Assembly (NCBI GenBank): GCA_034687125.1
Contig: JAQGBZ010000418.1
Coordinates: 1-51,237 of the forward strand
Origin: Neelides folsomi
Taxonomy: Eukaryota; Arthropoda; Collembola; Neelipleona; Neelidae
Direction of reading: 5' to 3'
Length of the DNA: 51,237 nucleotides
Positions 15,359-25,848 of the stretch are shown piece after piece; the stretch's first letter is position 1; the number at the start of each line of letters is the position of its first letter. Below the pieces are notes generated by a model. It made no database searches. It was not told where the DNA came from and saw only the letters and a program-made list of their open reading frames with translations. The position numbers and the translations under genes are program-made.

Positions 15359-16965
15359 ATGATCAAGAATCTTTTGGTAAGCGTGAAGTGTCTTTAAATA
15401 TATTTCAACTGAGAACCCTTTTTACATTACTTCAACTCCCGCCGGTATTCCCACTCTCAATTACACGATTTTAAACACGCCAAATGTTCGAACTTGGAGG
15501 TAAATTTTTTAAACTTTTCCTTTCTCGAGACTCCTAAAAGTATTATTGTAAAGTAAGATCTTTCAAATCATTTTAATTTTATCTTATCTTTCCAATTTCA
15601 AAAGTTAAAATTTCGAGATTAGAATTTCAAATTTGTAGCATTTCAATTGCTCATTCACTTACCATCTCAATATTTTCATCATTCAAACTCAATTTAGTAA
15701 TTGTCAATTATTTTAAAATTCTTATCTTACTTGTTTGACATTTTACTTCAAATAACAATGAACCTTATCATATCCCAAGCCGGTGCATTTGAAATTCAGT
15801 AAACGTTTGACAAGTTGTTTAGAGTCATTAACCATTCCCACTACACATTACATCTTTCAATATGAAGTGAATATCCTTCGCGGATTATGAACTCAATTGA
15901 GTCATTAATTAGTTGGAAGTGTGAAGATGCGGAGAATAAGTAGTTTAATCGTGTAATTGAGAGTTTCGGTAGTTGGAAGTGTAAGATTTGAGTGGGAGAA
16001 GGAGCGGCTGGGAGGTCACTGGCGACCGTGAACCCAACCAAAGGTGGAGAAACCGGTTTTCCCAGTCGCATTCCTCCAGCGGGCCCATTGTCCGACCAAT
16101 GCCCTCTCAACTGACATTTAATCCTCTCTTTTTCTTGCAGCTTCCCTGCGGGGGAATCCTCGTCCTCCTCTTCGCCATTCATTACGCCACCTCACAAGAG
16201 GCCGGCGAGAAGAGCGATTTGGAAGGAGCCGACTTCCTCTTCCGTCCCGTCTACATCAGGTACCCAACCTACCCTAAATTCTCTTAACGGAGAAGATGAG
16301 CTCATGACTTAACGGATGATATTTTTCCAGGTACGGGTATCACCCGCATAATAGCTATGGATGGAAGGGAGTGAGCCAACAACACGGTTGGGGATGGCAG
16401 CCATACGGATACGGCTGGGGATCCTACCAACTCCACGGAGACAAGAAGGGAGCTAAGAAGAAGGCAAAGGCAAAGAAGAAGGCACAGAAGAAGAAGGCCA
16501 AGGCAAAGAAGAAGGCAAATAAGAAGGGAGGAGGTAAAAAAAACTCCGGAATTAAAAATTAGCTTTTAGTATTTGAGTAGAATAACTTGCGCCTAAATCC
16601 CTTCAACCATATTCTAAATCTTATTTTTAAATATGTTCATTCATATTTATTAATTTGTTTTTATTTTTTATCATAGGATGGGGAGGATGGGGAGGCGGTA
16701 AGAACAATTGAACCAATTGTCATTACATCAAGTTATTCTTCGATATTTTACACAAATTCTAATGTGATTTATTTTATTTAATTAGGTGGCTGGGGAGGCG
16801 GCGGCGGCGGCGGTGGAGGTGGATACGGTAAGAAACAACATTCAACTTTAATACCAACAATAAACAAACTTACAATTTTACGAAATTTGCTAGAGCTGGA
16901 AATATCCTAATTTCTTAATTTGATTCACAGGAGGATTCGGAGGCTATGGTGGATACGAAGAGTAG
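15359..16965 (+). CDS. secreted Gly/Trp/Tyr-rich protein with a Lys/Ala-rich basic block
   Basis: Exons 15359-15376, 16141-16259, 16331-16533, 16677-16697, 16786-16827 and 16931-16965 give 145 residues. The signal peptide is MIKNLL, then LPCGGILVLLFAIHYATS, split by a phase-0 intron. The mature protein begins acidic (QEAGEKSDLEGADF), then is Tyr/His/Trp-rich (GWGWQPYGYGWGSY), then a strikingly basic KKAKAKKKAQKKKAKAKKK stretch at about residues 88-110, and ends as poly-Gly/Trp/Tyr (GGYGGYEE). Exon 4 is a 21-nt microexon (WGGWGG) and exon 5 is 42 nt; both are phase 1-1. Basic plus aromatic/Gly composition suggests an adhesive or matrix protein, but no family was recognised. Confidence 0.8.
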
Positions 16966-18751
16966 AAAGACAACAACTAGAAATTAGAAATAATATTTAT
17001 TCCGTATTGGCTCCAAAAATGTGACTTTTTTTATTCAAGCACCTTACATTCATATTGCATTCACACACGCACACATACACTTTTTAATACATTACAATAC
17101 ATAATACATGGATATCAGACAATTAATGAGCTTTCAATGGAATAATTAGATATAAATTAGATTATTAATTAAGAAAACTCATCCACAATACTCTGACTTT
17201 CTTCTTCATTTAAATATACTCATCGTTTAAAGATTAACATCTGCATTTGATAAAGGCTTGCACTTATACATGTCAGGTCAAGTGTCAGGTCAAGTGTATA
17301 TAGATAATTGTAATATACCATAGTACTCCTAGTTCCATGAGACTTTCGTTCAAAGAGCAGAGAAATGAGTTTGCAAATAAGGTCATTTGAAGGGGCATTT
17401 GATTTACTTTGTGAGAAGGAAATTGACATTTAAATGAAAACTGTCGTCGTCGCATTGTTGGGAGTGATTGATTTGCATCTTAGATATTGGGACGATTCAC
17501 TAGTAGGCACTATAATTTACGTACTTAGGTAGCAGAGTGGTTGATCAGGGCACCTTCAAACAGGTCGAGTTCAACAGCCGGACACCGGCGAGAAATTGAT
17601 GCAAATCTGAAATCGGCTTCCAGCTAGTCGAAAGCTCCTCAGGTTCAAATGGGTAATTGGTTTTCTGCTGGAGTGGAATGAAATATGAGAATTCACCTCA
17701 TCCCCATTTGCTCTTCTTTATCTTCTCAGACTTCTCACTGCTTGAACTTTTTTCTCTCCAATCCACTAAATCCTCATTAAACCGTCTTCCTCATTTTTCA
17801 TCAAAATCTTCAGGATTATTTACATGGATGCATAACAAATAATGGGTTTACGTCTTTCGACCTTATCCTGTAACAAATGAATATCCTCTGGATGAATTCC
17901 CTCACAGACTTATTCCAGGTTTTTTTCCATATATACTGTACAATTGGTGAAAGTAATCATGGTGCGGTGTTTAGTTATTACATGGCAGTTTGTTCAACTG
18001 TATGGAATTAAGGAACCGCTGAAAGTAATATACAATTTTCTGTAAGTTATCGACAGTCAGACATTGATATGTATGAACAATAGCGCTTGTTAGTTTTTAT
18101 CTTTCCTTTCACTTTACATACATTAATGAACTTTACATTTAATCTTAAATCCTAGCATTTTAATTTTCCTTAAAATAAACATTCAAAATATAAAGATAAT
18201 TGACCTCATGTAAAAACTTTAATGGCCAATGTATTTCATTTTTCTTAAAGAAATATTGAGTACCTTAAATATCTATCCAATGTATACATTTCATACTGAA
18301 ATACAATACGACAATACCTTTTATTACTACCCATATTTACTGATAGTTCATACTTGTATACCAACACATGACATGCGTGTATCTTCATAATATTCATATG
18401 TGCGTTGTTCTTGGAAAAATGGTAAAACCAAGTTTCGGCTATTTTGATATTTAAGGTATAATCCTTTTCAGTACCATTGAATTTCTAGAAAGGCCAACTT
18501 TTTTAACATAAACCCCAGATGTTCATAAACGTATTTGTTCAACATGACATGGGAGATGGGAGGAAAGTTCATTTTGTTTTTAATCCTTTTTACCCTCTCT
18601 AAATAGCTTTAATGGAAGCTACAAATAGTTGAAATGTCGCCCTTAAAAAATTCCAGTCCAGTATCATTTCTCGTCCTCCTCACTTGAAAAGAATTACTAG
18701 TTCTTTTTTTCCAATTAAGAGTATATTGAGAATTAAACTTGATTCACAATC
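16966..18751. other. intergenic; no supported gene
   Basis: Mostly AT-rich. At 17434 an ATG starts MKTVVVALLGVIDLH..., which resembles a signal peptide, but it stops after about 32 codons with no clear continuation. A short tandem copy of gtcaggtcaagtgt lies near 17275-17300. Nothing else was identified. Confidence 0.45.
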
Positions 18752-19243
18752 ATGAAGCTAGCCATCTTCCTGGTAGTCCTTCTTTTTTTACTTTTACCTT
18801 TAATTTTTTTAAATTCCAAGAGGTTATTTAACTTGTCATTTTTTCGCTTCTTCACTCACATACCTTTACTACAATGCAATTCAAACTTTTGCGTTTCAAT
18901 GACTTATCAATAGTTCTAAATAACTAATAATATGTTCCTTGTACAGATTACAACATTGACACTCATTTGCTTAGCCAACGCTGTTCCAGAGAAAGAAAAG
19001 ATAGTCAAGAACAAGAAATTTGGTTATGAAAAGAAGGCTTTGAGTGAGGAAGATAAGGAAGATCTGAGGAACGCGAATGATGGCGTCTATGGGCTTGACA
19101 GTCCGATTAATGACAATTACGAAATGATGAAACCTGCAGAGACTTTTTGGACCAGAGACTATATGTACCGTCCTTGGAGAAATTGGCGACTCGGATATGG
19201 AGGGTGGACACGTCGTTGGTGGCCTTCTTACAATAATTTCTAA
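18752..19243 (+). CDS. small secreted protein with Trp/Arg-rich tail
   Basis: Exons 18752-18772 and 18947-19243 give 105 residues. The signal peptide MKLAIFLITTLTLICLANA is split by a phase-0 intron after seven codons. The mature protein is charged (VPEKEKIVKNKKFGYEKKAL, then SEEDKEDLRNANDG), with an aromatic/basic tail (WRNWRLGYGGWTRRWWPSY). There are no cysteines. The donor GTAGTC is weak but keeps the frame and completes the signal peptide. It shares gene architecture with its neighbours but has little GGY repeat. Function unknown; it could be cuticular or an antimicrobial peptide. Confidence 0.7.
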
Positions 19244-19621
19244 TATTTAATTAGGATATAAGTATAGACAGAGGTATTTTATATCTGAAGTTTTGATGTT
19301 ATTACCTAATGAAAGAAATTGAATATTAAAATATACGTGTTTATTATCATTTTATTATTAATATCATTTGACATCAAATCATAAAATTTCATAAATATAT
19401 CACTTTTCATATTTAATTTATAAGAGTGAATTAGCACCCATAGTCTTAACTATTGACATTATACTAACAATAAATTGACTTTCATTTCCTCAAATAACTA
19501 TAATGTTTCAGCTTAATTACCTAGTTTAACGGTTTTTTATGTAAATAATAATATATCCAGACTGTGTAGTTAATCTATGTACATAATAATATATTAAATT
19601 TCAAGATCTACCCAATAAGAG

Positions 19622-20030
19622 TACAGTAAAAGCTCAAATAGATCGCGGGGGCTCAAATAGAACGCGGGTTCAAATAGAGCGCGGGGGTAAAAATAAATTC
19701 TGTCAATAGAATGCGGATCTCAATTACAACGCGGGTCTCAAATATATAAACGTATATTATACATGTTTAACTATTTATTAACATTCGTAAAAGACAAATA
19801 TATTTCAAAATTACTAACAATTGCACTATATTGAGATAAAAGTTAAACTTAAAGAATAATAAATCATAAAAGAATCAGTAAATCATTGAATTTAAACTTA
19901 AAATTCTTGAAATTATCTTTCTAGTTAGACATGAAATAATTTTATTTAAATACAACGCGTGGCTCAAATAGAACGACGGGTTCAATTAGAGCGCGGGGGG
20001 TAAAATAAATCCTGCGAATAGAGCTAGTAC
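19622..20030. repeat. degenerate 18-bp minisatellite / transposon-end repeats
   Basis: The unit (C)TCAAATAGAACGCGGGK occurs about five times at 19633-19740 and again about three times at 19953-20005. Each cluster includes a GGGGGTAAAATAAATYCTG extension, so the two form direct repeats about 320 bp apart. The left edge reads TACAGTAAAAGCTC, recalling the CAGT ends of pogo/Tigger elements. No transposase is present. Confidence 0.65.
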
Positions 20031-20695
20031 ATAATATAAGGCTATTTGAATTACATGTCTTGCATAGGTAAAGAAGGTACTGGGTACAAAGTAGCACATA
20101 GGTTAAAGTACCTTTACTATACAAGTATCTAGATAAGTATAACATACAGGTAGTATTTAGTACATAATTAAAATGAAGATTAAAATACTAAATCATATTA
20201 TATTCTTCACCATTTCAATTTAAGTAATAAATATAGCAAAATTGTAACAATCAGTATAGATTGATAAAATATTTAGTATAAAATACAGACAATGTGTACC
20301 CAGGTATGTTGTATTTATGTCTATTTGCGTGTACCTGCAGATAGGTATTTAGCTATTTAAACATTGATGTTAGCGATTTTTGTATTTTACTGCCTATAAT
20401 TTGGATGTAAAGTGCATGTAAAACAATCGTATAATAGGTTTATTCACCATATGCATACCATGGTACATCATGTTATCATTATCCTGCAGATCTTATAGAT
20501 AATTTAGATAATATTAGAAATTTGAAGGTGTGGAGGTCGAGGCGGCCGCTTTAAGAAGAAAAAGGTACGGATATTCTTATGTAATCCCAATAACAGAAAA
20601 GCGTTCAGGTATGTAAAACAAGATATTTATAAACAAGAACAAAGTGCAGTGAAATTATACAGAAATGTAAAAATCACTAATTTTACAAAGAAGGT

Positions 20696-20717
20696 GCACA
20701 CACACACACACACACAC
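20696..20717. repeat. (CA)n microsatellite
   Basis: About 11 CA dinucleotides in a row. Confidence 0.9.
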
Positions 20718-20816
20718 TCAACTAATCAAGGTATTCATTCCAAGAATTGTTTAATACTCTTCATAAGTCACATAGAAATTCATGGCCAAAATGAACCAAA
20801 TTAGAAGAAGATTCCC

Positions 20817-20824
20817 TATAAATA
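20817..20824 (+). promoter_or_regulatory. TATA box of the 20.9-kb GGY gene
   Basis: TATAAATA about 122 bp upstream of the ATG at 20946. Confidence 0.65.
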
Positions 20825-20945
20825 TGAGGAGGGAGATGAACTCTGTTCATACGCCCTCATATTTTGACCAGAGACTGTCCGATTGCACATTAACATCGTA
20901 GTCGTCAATTGAAATTCATTCGCGTCATTCCAATAGATTTTCAAC

Positions 20946-21482
20946 ATGAAGTTCGCTGTAAGTGTAAATTTTCTTTCTCCGCTCCTTTCCCTTCCCCTTT
21001 CACCATTCAACCCCGTGTTTAGTATTTTTCATTTTAATTTTCTCCCAAATTTTTATTTGGCCTTTAGAACAAGTTTTTTGATTAATGGGTGTGATGTTTG
21101 AATATTAAGTGTCTGGCATTAGGTAGTGGTTCACTTATAAACGACTAAATTGTTCCTTTAATTTCAGATTTCCATTCTGTTGGCGTTCACCCTGGTGGGG
21201 ATTGCTCTCTCCGTTCCTGTGGATCCCAAACCTGAGGCGATTCCTGCCAACCCGGCCAGCCTAAACCTGAAAGGTCCAGAGGGCGGACTGGGACCAATTG
21301 GACCAGCAGCTGAAGGATCCGAAGACGATCTCAAAGCTGCAGGCACTTGGGGCTGGGGAGGATACGGATGGGGCGGATATGGCGGATATGGCGGATATGG
21401 AGGATATGGAGGATACGGATGGCCATATGGAGGATGGGGCGGATATGGCTTATACGGCTACCCTTATCGATTTTGGGGGTGA
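20946..21482 (+). CDS. secreted Gly-Tyr repeat (GGY) protein
   Basis: Exons 20946-20957 and 21168-21482 give 108 residues. The signal peptide MKFAISILLAFTLVGIALS is split by a phase-0 intron after four codons. A Pro/acidic pro-region (VPVDPKPEAIPANPASLNLK...EDDLKAAGT) precedes WGWGGYGWGGYGGYGGYGGYG and a YPYRFWG end. GGY tails occur in arthropod cuticular/cement proteins and in nematode YGGYGG antimicrobial peptides, so the role is ambiguous. The repeat codons are mostly GGA/GGC TAT/TAC. No cysteines. Confidence 0.85.
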
Positions 21483-22088
21483 ATCAATCCGGATGTTTCA
21501 CCTTTGCTCCGATCTTCCTTGTTTTTAACTACATTTTAACTATTTTTATATCATCTCATTCTTGAGTTTAAACTCCTCCGCATTTTATATATTTACCCTT
21601 TGTGTTTTAACTGTTTGTTTCATTATAACATTGTCTTTTTGTGGAACTTATGAACCTTTTTACCTTCAAATATTATATGCTTTTCAAATATTTAACACAT
21701 ATTGAACAACGTATATGAGTGATTTTCAACTTGTATTAATTTGACAAATCCAATTTGACCAGACTTGTGTTGAAAAAATTATTTTGTTGTAAATAAAAAG
21801 CTAATTCATTCCACGAAATTTAATGTTTTGTACTTTGAAGTTCATTTACAATGTTCGAACCAGGGATTCATGATAGATATGAGCATCATTGAGAAAGAGA
21901 TACGACATAGGCTCGGCTTCATAAAAAAACGAGAAGAGAGGCAAAATCCAGTTCTGCGGAGTTTATCCTTCTCATCGTCCGTCGACCTGCTCAGGTCAAC
22001 AATCGGAAACAGAGATCGGAACGGAGCCGGTTCCTCTTCTAATGAATTCCTTTTCGGCTCCCATCGTCCCTCCCTCCCCCGGGTTCCC
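21483..22088. other. intergenic / 3'UTR
   Basis: 3'UTR of the GGY gene, with AATAAA at about 21792, and the promoter region of the next gene, GC-rich at 21960-22085. No separate gene was supported. Confidence 0.5.
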
Positions 22089-22096
22089 TATAAAAG
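22089..22096 (+). promoter_or_regulatory. TATA box of the 22.1-kb His/Gly gene
   Basis: TATAAAAG, 43 bp upstream of the ATG at 22132. Confidence 0.75.
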
Positions 22097-22131
22097 GCCA
22101 GGATGAAAGGAAAAGTCACGTTGACGCCAAC

Positions 22132-23536
22132 ATGCACTCTCAGCTGGTAAATTATCCGTTTTCATTCACCCTCATATTCACACGTTGGAGCGAAAGTCGG
22201 GACTTGTGGAACTCATAGTTTTTCTTTCCAGGCGCTGGTACTTTTGGCGGCCGTTGTTGCCGTAAACAGCCAATACTACGTCGGGTATGGGCCCGGTTAT
22301 TATGAGCCCAATGACCTTGACTTCCCCATCGACCCCGTCGAGCTCGTCTACGAAGATGAGCCCGTCATCACCACCTACAGAATAGGAAGACACAAGGGAA
22401 ACCAAAAGAAGGGAGGATTCTGGTACTATTGGGGACCTGAAAAGCACAGCCACGGTAATTACCATGTCTCATTAGGATATTATGAATAAGATCAACTTTA
22501 TGGAGATCCCAGACTTGGCCTAAGATCAAGTATTGAAGTAGAACAATTAAGAAGTTTTATTCTTTCAATTCCATTTGTAATGTATGTATGGCTTATCAAC
22601 TTTTTTCACCTCAACTTATCTCATTGTGCCTCATAAAAAAGAGATCCTGTTAGAACTCGATAAGATCATTCAAATTATTCTAATGAATCTAATGGGAAAT
22701 GTGTTCTTATAGGATGGGGTGGAGGTCACGGACATGGACATGGACATCATGGAGGCCAAGGATGGGGATGGGGAGGTGGACACGCATACGCTGGAGGCGG
22801 TAAGTTCATTTCAAAATTACTTGTTGAATAACACGATTTTTGGTTTTTTGGGTTTTTTTCCTCAAATAATGGTTTACCTATGCATTTTGATAAAGATTCC
22901 TAACTAACTGTTTTTGAACTATATTGTTAATCCAATTATTTGTTTTAACTTCAGGTTGGGGACCATCCCAAAACTACCACCACACTCATCACCATGGAGG
23001 ACATGGTCATGGACATGGTCATGGACATGGACATGGACATGGACATCATGGACATCATGGTGGGCATCATGGTGGACATCATGGAGGACATGGAGGAGGA
23101 GGTGGACACGGATGGGGTAAGAAACTTACTCATTGTCATTGTCAATTAACAATTATTAGCGGAAAACTTAAGATTGAGGAAAATTAATTGAATAATTTTA
23201 ATTTAGGATGGAAACCACCAGTGAAGCACATCCACCACAAACCACAAGTGTTCCACCACCAAGCTCCAAATGTGAAATACCACGGACCACCAACTGTTCA
23301 CCACCACCATCACAAAGAGCACGGATGGTCAGTTTCCCATATGTGATATTTTCCACTAATTGTTAAATTCACCAATCAGTTAACCAAGTTTATAATTTGT
23401 TTTTGTTATTTTTAGGGGATGGCATCAACCTGGGTGGGGATGGGACGAATGTAAGCTAAAGACAATTTAAGAATTAGAGTCAAGTGATAATTCGCATTGT
23501 AGGATATTTTTATAATATTGTATTTTAATTACAGAA
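22132..23536 (+). CDS. secreted His/Gly-rich repeat protein, stop codon formed at a splice junction
   Basis: Exons 22132-22146, 22232-22454, 22713-22799, 22955-23116, 23207-23327, 23416-23450 and 23535-23536 give 214 residues. The signal peptide MHSQLALVLLAAVVAVNS is split after five codons. An acidic/Tyr N-region (QYYVGYGPGYYEP) is followed by three modules: GHGHGHHGGQGWGWGGGHAY; a long GHGHGHGHGHHGHHGG block; and a His/Pro block (HIHHKPQVFHHQAPNVKYHG...HHHHHKEHGW). Introns 2-4 are phase 1 in Gly codons. The last exon ends GAC GAA T; the next exon begins AA, so splicing creates TAA. If intron 6 is retained, translation adds CKLKTI and then stops. It is closely related in design to the 12.6-kb gene. 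Metal binding is plausible but inferred. Confidence 0.8.
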
Positions 23537-24969
23537 ACATTATTTATGGAGAACTGAAATAATTTGGCCATTGGATCACTCGTAAATTTCTTCAGAAGAA
23601 GGGTGACCCGGAGGAAGAGGGGCAGGGAGAGCCGAGGAGTAAACTATTTTATCAACATCTCACCCAGTGGCCTCGAACATTGCAGCCGCCGCAGACCAAA
23701 CCACGCGTTCTTCTTCTGTTGTCGTTGTTGTTGTTATTGTTCTTTTATTTATTGAACCCAAAACAGTCATTAAAAACCACTGGGCTATCCGTCCAAATTC
23801 AATATTTTTTAATTGTCATACTTTGCGTCATGAAATCAATGTTTAATATTTTTCAAGTTCATTATGCCATTTCATTTATTAGAATTAGATTAAAGATTTA
23901 ATACAAAGCTAATTTTTATTCGTATGAGAAAGCATGGACTATTCTAGGTCCTATTCTAAACTCTATAAACTTATATATTCATAAAGATCCACATGTTTAG
24001 GAATGGAGTGTACATGTTATTATTTACAAAGAGGAAAAATGCCTTGATTAGAACTTAAATGGAGTTACCACAAGCATTAGCAATAAGAACAACAAATACT
24101 TACCTGCATATTAGTTGTAGTGAGATGAGTGAGATGACTCCTTATATGCAAAGGTATTAATTCATACTTGATATTTATAGTAAAAAGCTTAATCCATTTT
24201 GACTCTTCTTCCTCATAATAAATAACAAAGAAAAAAATTCAAGAACAGTAATTAAGCAATTGATCATAAAATATATTTGTAAGTTACCAAAATATGATTT
24301 GTTTACACTTACTATATGCATCTTTGTTGTATCTGTAATAAAGATAAAAATGATAGGGTTAAAAGTAAGAACTTCAATATTTCGCGTTACAATCATAAAT
24401 CGCACGTATTCAGAAAAAAAATCTTTTTCCTTATTGATTTAGCACAACAATAGGTATGAGAACCGATAAATTAATCACCCATATGGTAATTGAATCTCCA
24501 CAAACGGCCAAATAAATACTTATTTCTAGGTAGTTGTCGTTAGTTAGATAAGCTGAAAGTAAAATGGAGAACCACACCTTCTTACCATATAAAATATCTT
24601 ATTGGTATATTGGTAGTCAGCCATAATATCTTACCATATATACAATATTAATCATAACGTGGAAGTCTTTCAAGTTCAATATCTGTGCCCTGTGCAAATA
24701 TTTGGCTGTTTCATATCTTCTCTATTTCCTTTTGATGGTTTTGAATCTTCAGGTGTCTTAAAAATATAATTGGTTGATACTTACTGTGCATTAAATAGTT
24801 TCTTAGAAAGAGCAAGGGGCTCTTAAGTGGGATTCCCGGAGCCGTTTTTTATAAATTCGCATATCTTCTATATTAGGGTGTTTTAGGGAGGGTCATAATC
24901 TTCCATTGTGTACTCAAATAATTTTTGGAAAGACGTCATTTAATTTGCCTCCAAGGACTCCAATGTTCC
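23537..24969. other. intergenic; no supported gene
   Basis: 3'UTR, with ATTAAA near 23770, then AT-rich DNA. On the minus strand a TATATAAGG-like box near 24140 is followed by ATGCAG|GTAAGT near 24105, resembling a first exon, but no continuing exon was found. Not called as a gene. Confidence 0.4.
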
Positions 24970-24977
24970 TATATAAG
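24970..24977 (+). promoter_or_regulatory. TATA box of the 25-kb GGY gene
   Basis: TATATAAG, 80 bp upstream of the ATG at 25050. Confidence 0.65.
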
Positions 24978-25049
24978 TTGAGAGACAATTCAAATATTTC
25001 ACATTCGTTTCGTCTCAAGAGACAATTGAAAATTTTGCCACGTTCAAAC

Positions 25050-25848
25050 ATGGCCTTAACAAAGAATTTCGTCATTGTAAGTCCACTACACTATTTAATT
25101 ATTAGAAATAACTATAGTTAATTCGCATTGGGAACACGCGTGAGTTTTAATCGAATTATTTAAAATGCTTAAGCGGGGCTTATATGGTAACGTACACAAG
25201 CGTTACCTGTGCCCCACATATGCATATTTAAGCGGTTAGTTCAAACTCACGCGTGTTCGGAGCTCGAATCTACTATAATAATCTAAATTATATATTTGTA
25301 ATATTAGATTTTCAAGTTTATCATGTACAAGTATGACTGATTGCTTGATTTAATATAGGGATTGGGAGCTATTGCATTATTAGCCTCAGTTTCGGCTTTT
25401 CCTTCCGAAAAAACTGAAAAAACATCCGAAACCTCCAGACTTCCCCCTTCACTACAACTTGATTTAACTCCACCACAAGAAAAACATCCAGGAGAATATT
25501 CTGACCATCCCTCAATGGACCATGGAAAATTCGCTCTTGAAGAACCCTCAAGAATTCAAACACTGCCTGATATTTCAGAAACAATGGAAAATTCCGAAAC
25601 AAGGTGTGAAAAAAATTTGTTATTCATATATTCATAAAACCTCAAAATTGAAATTAAAAAAAATAACGATTCTTTTTATGTATTTTAGATATGGTGGTTA
25701 TGGTGGATATGGTGGATATGGTGGGTATGGTGGTTATGGTGGTTATGGCGGCTATGGTGGTTATGGGAGAGGAAGATATGGCGGATATGGAGGATACGGT
25801 GGATATGGTGGATACAGAGGCATTAGACCATTCCTTTTCTTCGGATAA
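25050..25848 (+). CDS. secreted Gly-Tyr repeat (GGY) protein with long pro-region
   Basis: Exons 25050-25076, 25359-25603 and 25689-25848 give 143 residues. The signal peptide MALTKNFVIGLGAIALLASVSA is split by a phase-0 intron after nine codons. A polar Glu/Ser/Thr/Pro region (about 67 residues, FPSEKTEKTSETSRLPP...) is coded separately from the last exon, which starts in an Arg codon and encodes about 13 YGG units, an internal GRGR, and an end RGIRPFLFFG. The Arg at the junction could allow release of the GGY domain, but that is speculation. The first intron carries a foldback repeat. Confidence 0.83.
25131..25260. repeat. foldback repeat in intron 1 of the 25-kb GGY gene
   Basis: The ends ggaacacgcgtgagttt and aaactcacgcgtgttcgg are inverted copies. 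Inside, ggtaacg/cgttacc and gcggggc/gcccca also pair. The arms are GC-richer than the flanks. Probably a small MITE of about 130 bp. Confidence 0.65.

Larger units (their letters stand above)
19244..20816. other. intergenic, repeat-bearing
   Basis: Contains the degenerate TCAAATAGA-CGCGGG repeats (19622-20030) and a (CA)n run near 20696-20717. No supported gene. Confidence 0.5.

Noticed and set aside
17434..17532. MKTVVVALLGVI start resembling a signal peptide
   Set aside because: Stops after about 32 codons and no matching donor/acceptor pair extends it; may be a relic but cannot be supported.
21298..21565. Other + frames in the GGY exon (DMADMEDM, RIWRIWRI repeats)
   Set aside because: Frame-shifted readings of the GGATATGGC repeat; only the GGY frame joins to a signal peptide exon.
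22951..23145. Minus-strand frame rich in Met/Ser (SMSMTM) opposite the His/Gly exon
   Set aside because: It is the complement of the CATGGACATGGA-type codons of a well-supported + strand exon.
24095..24150. Minus-strand TATA-like box followed by ATGCAG|GTAAGT
   Set aside because: Looks like a first exon but no downstream coding exon was found on the minus strand.
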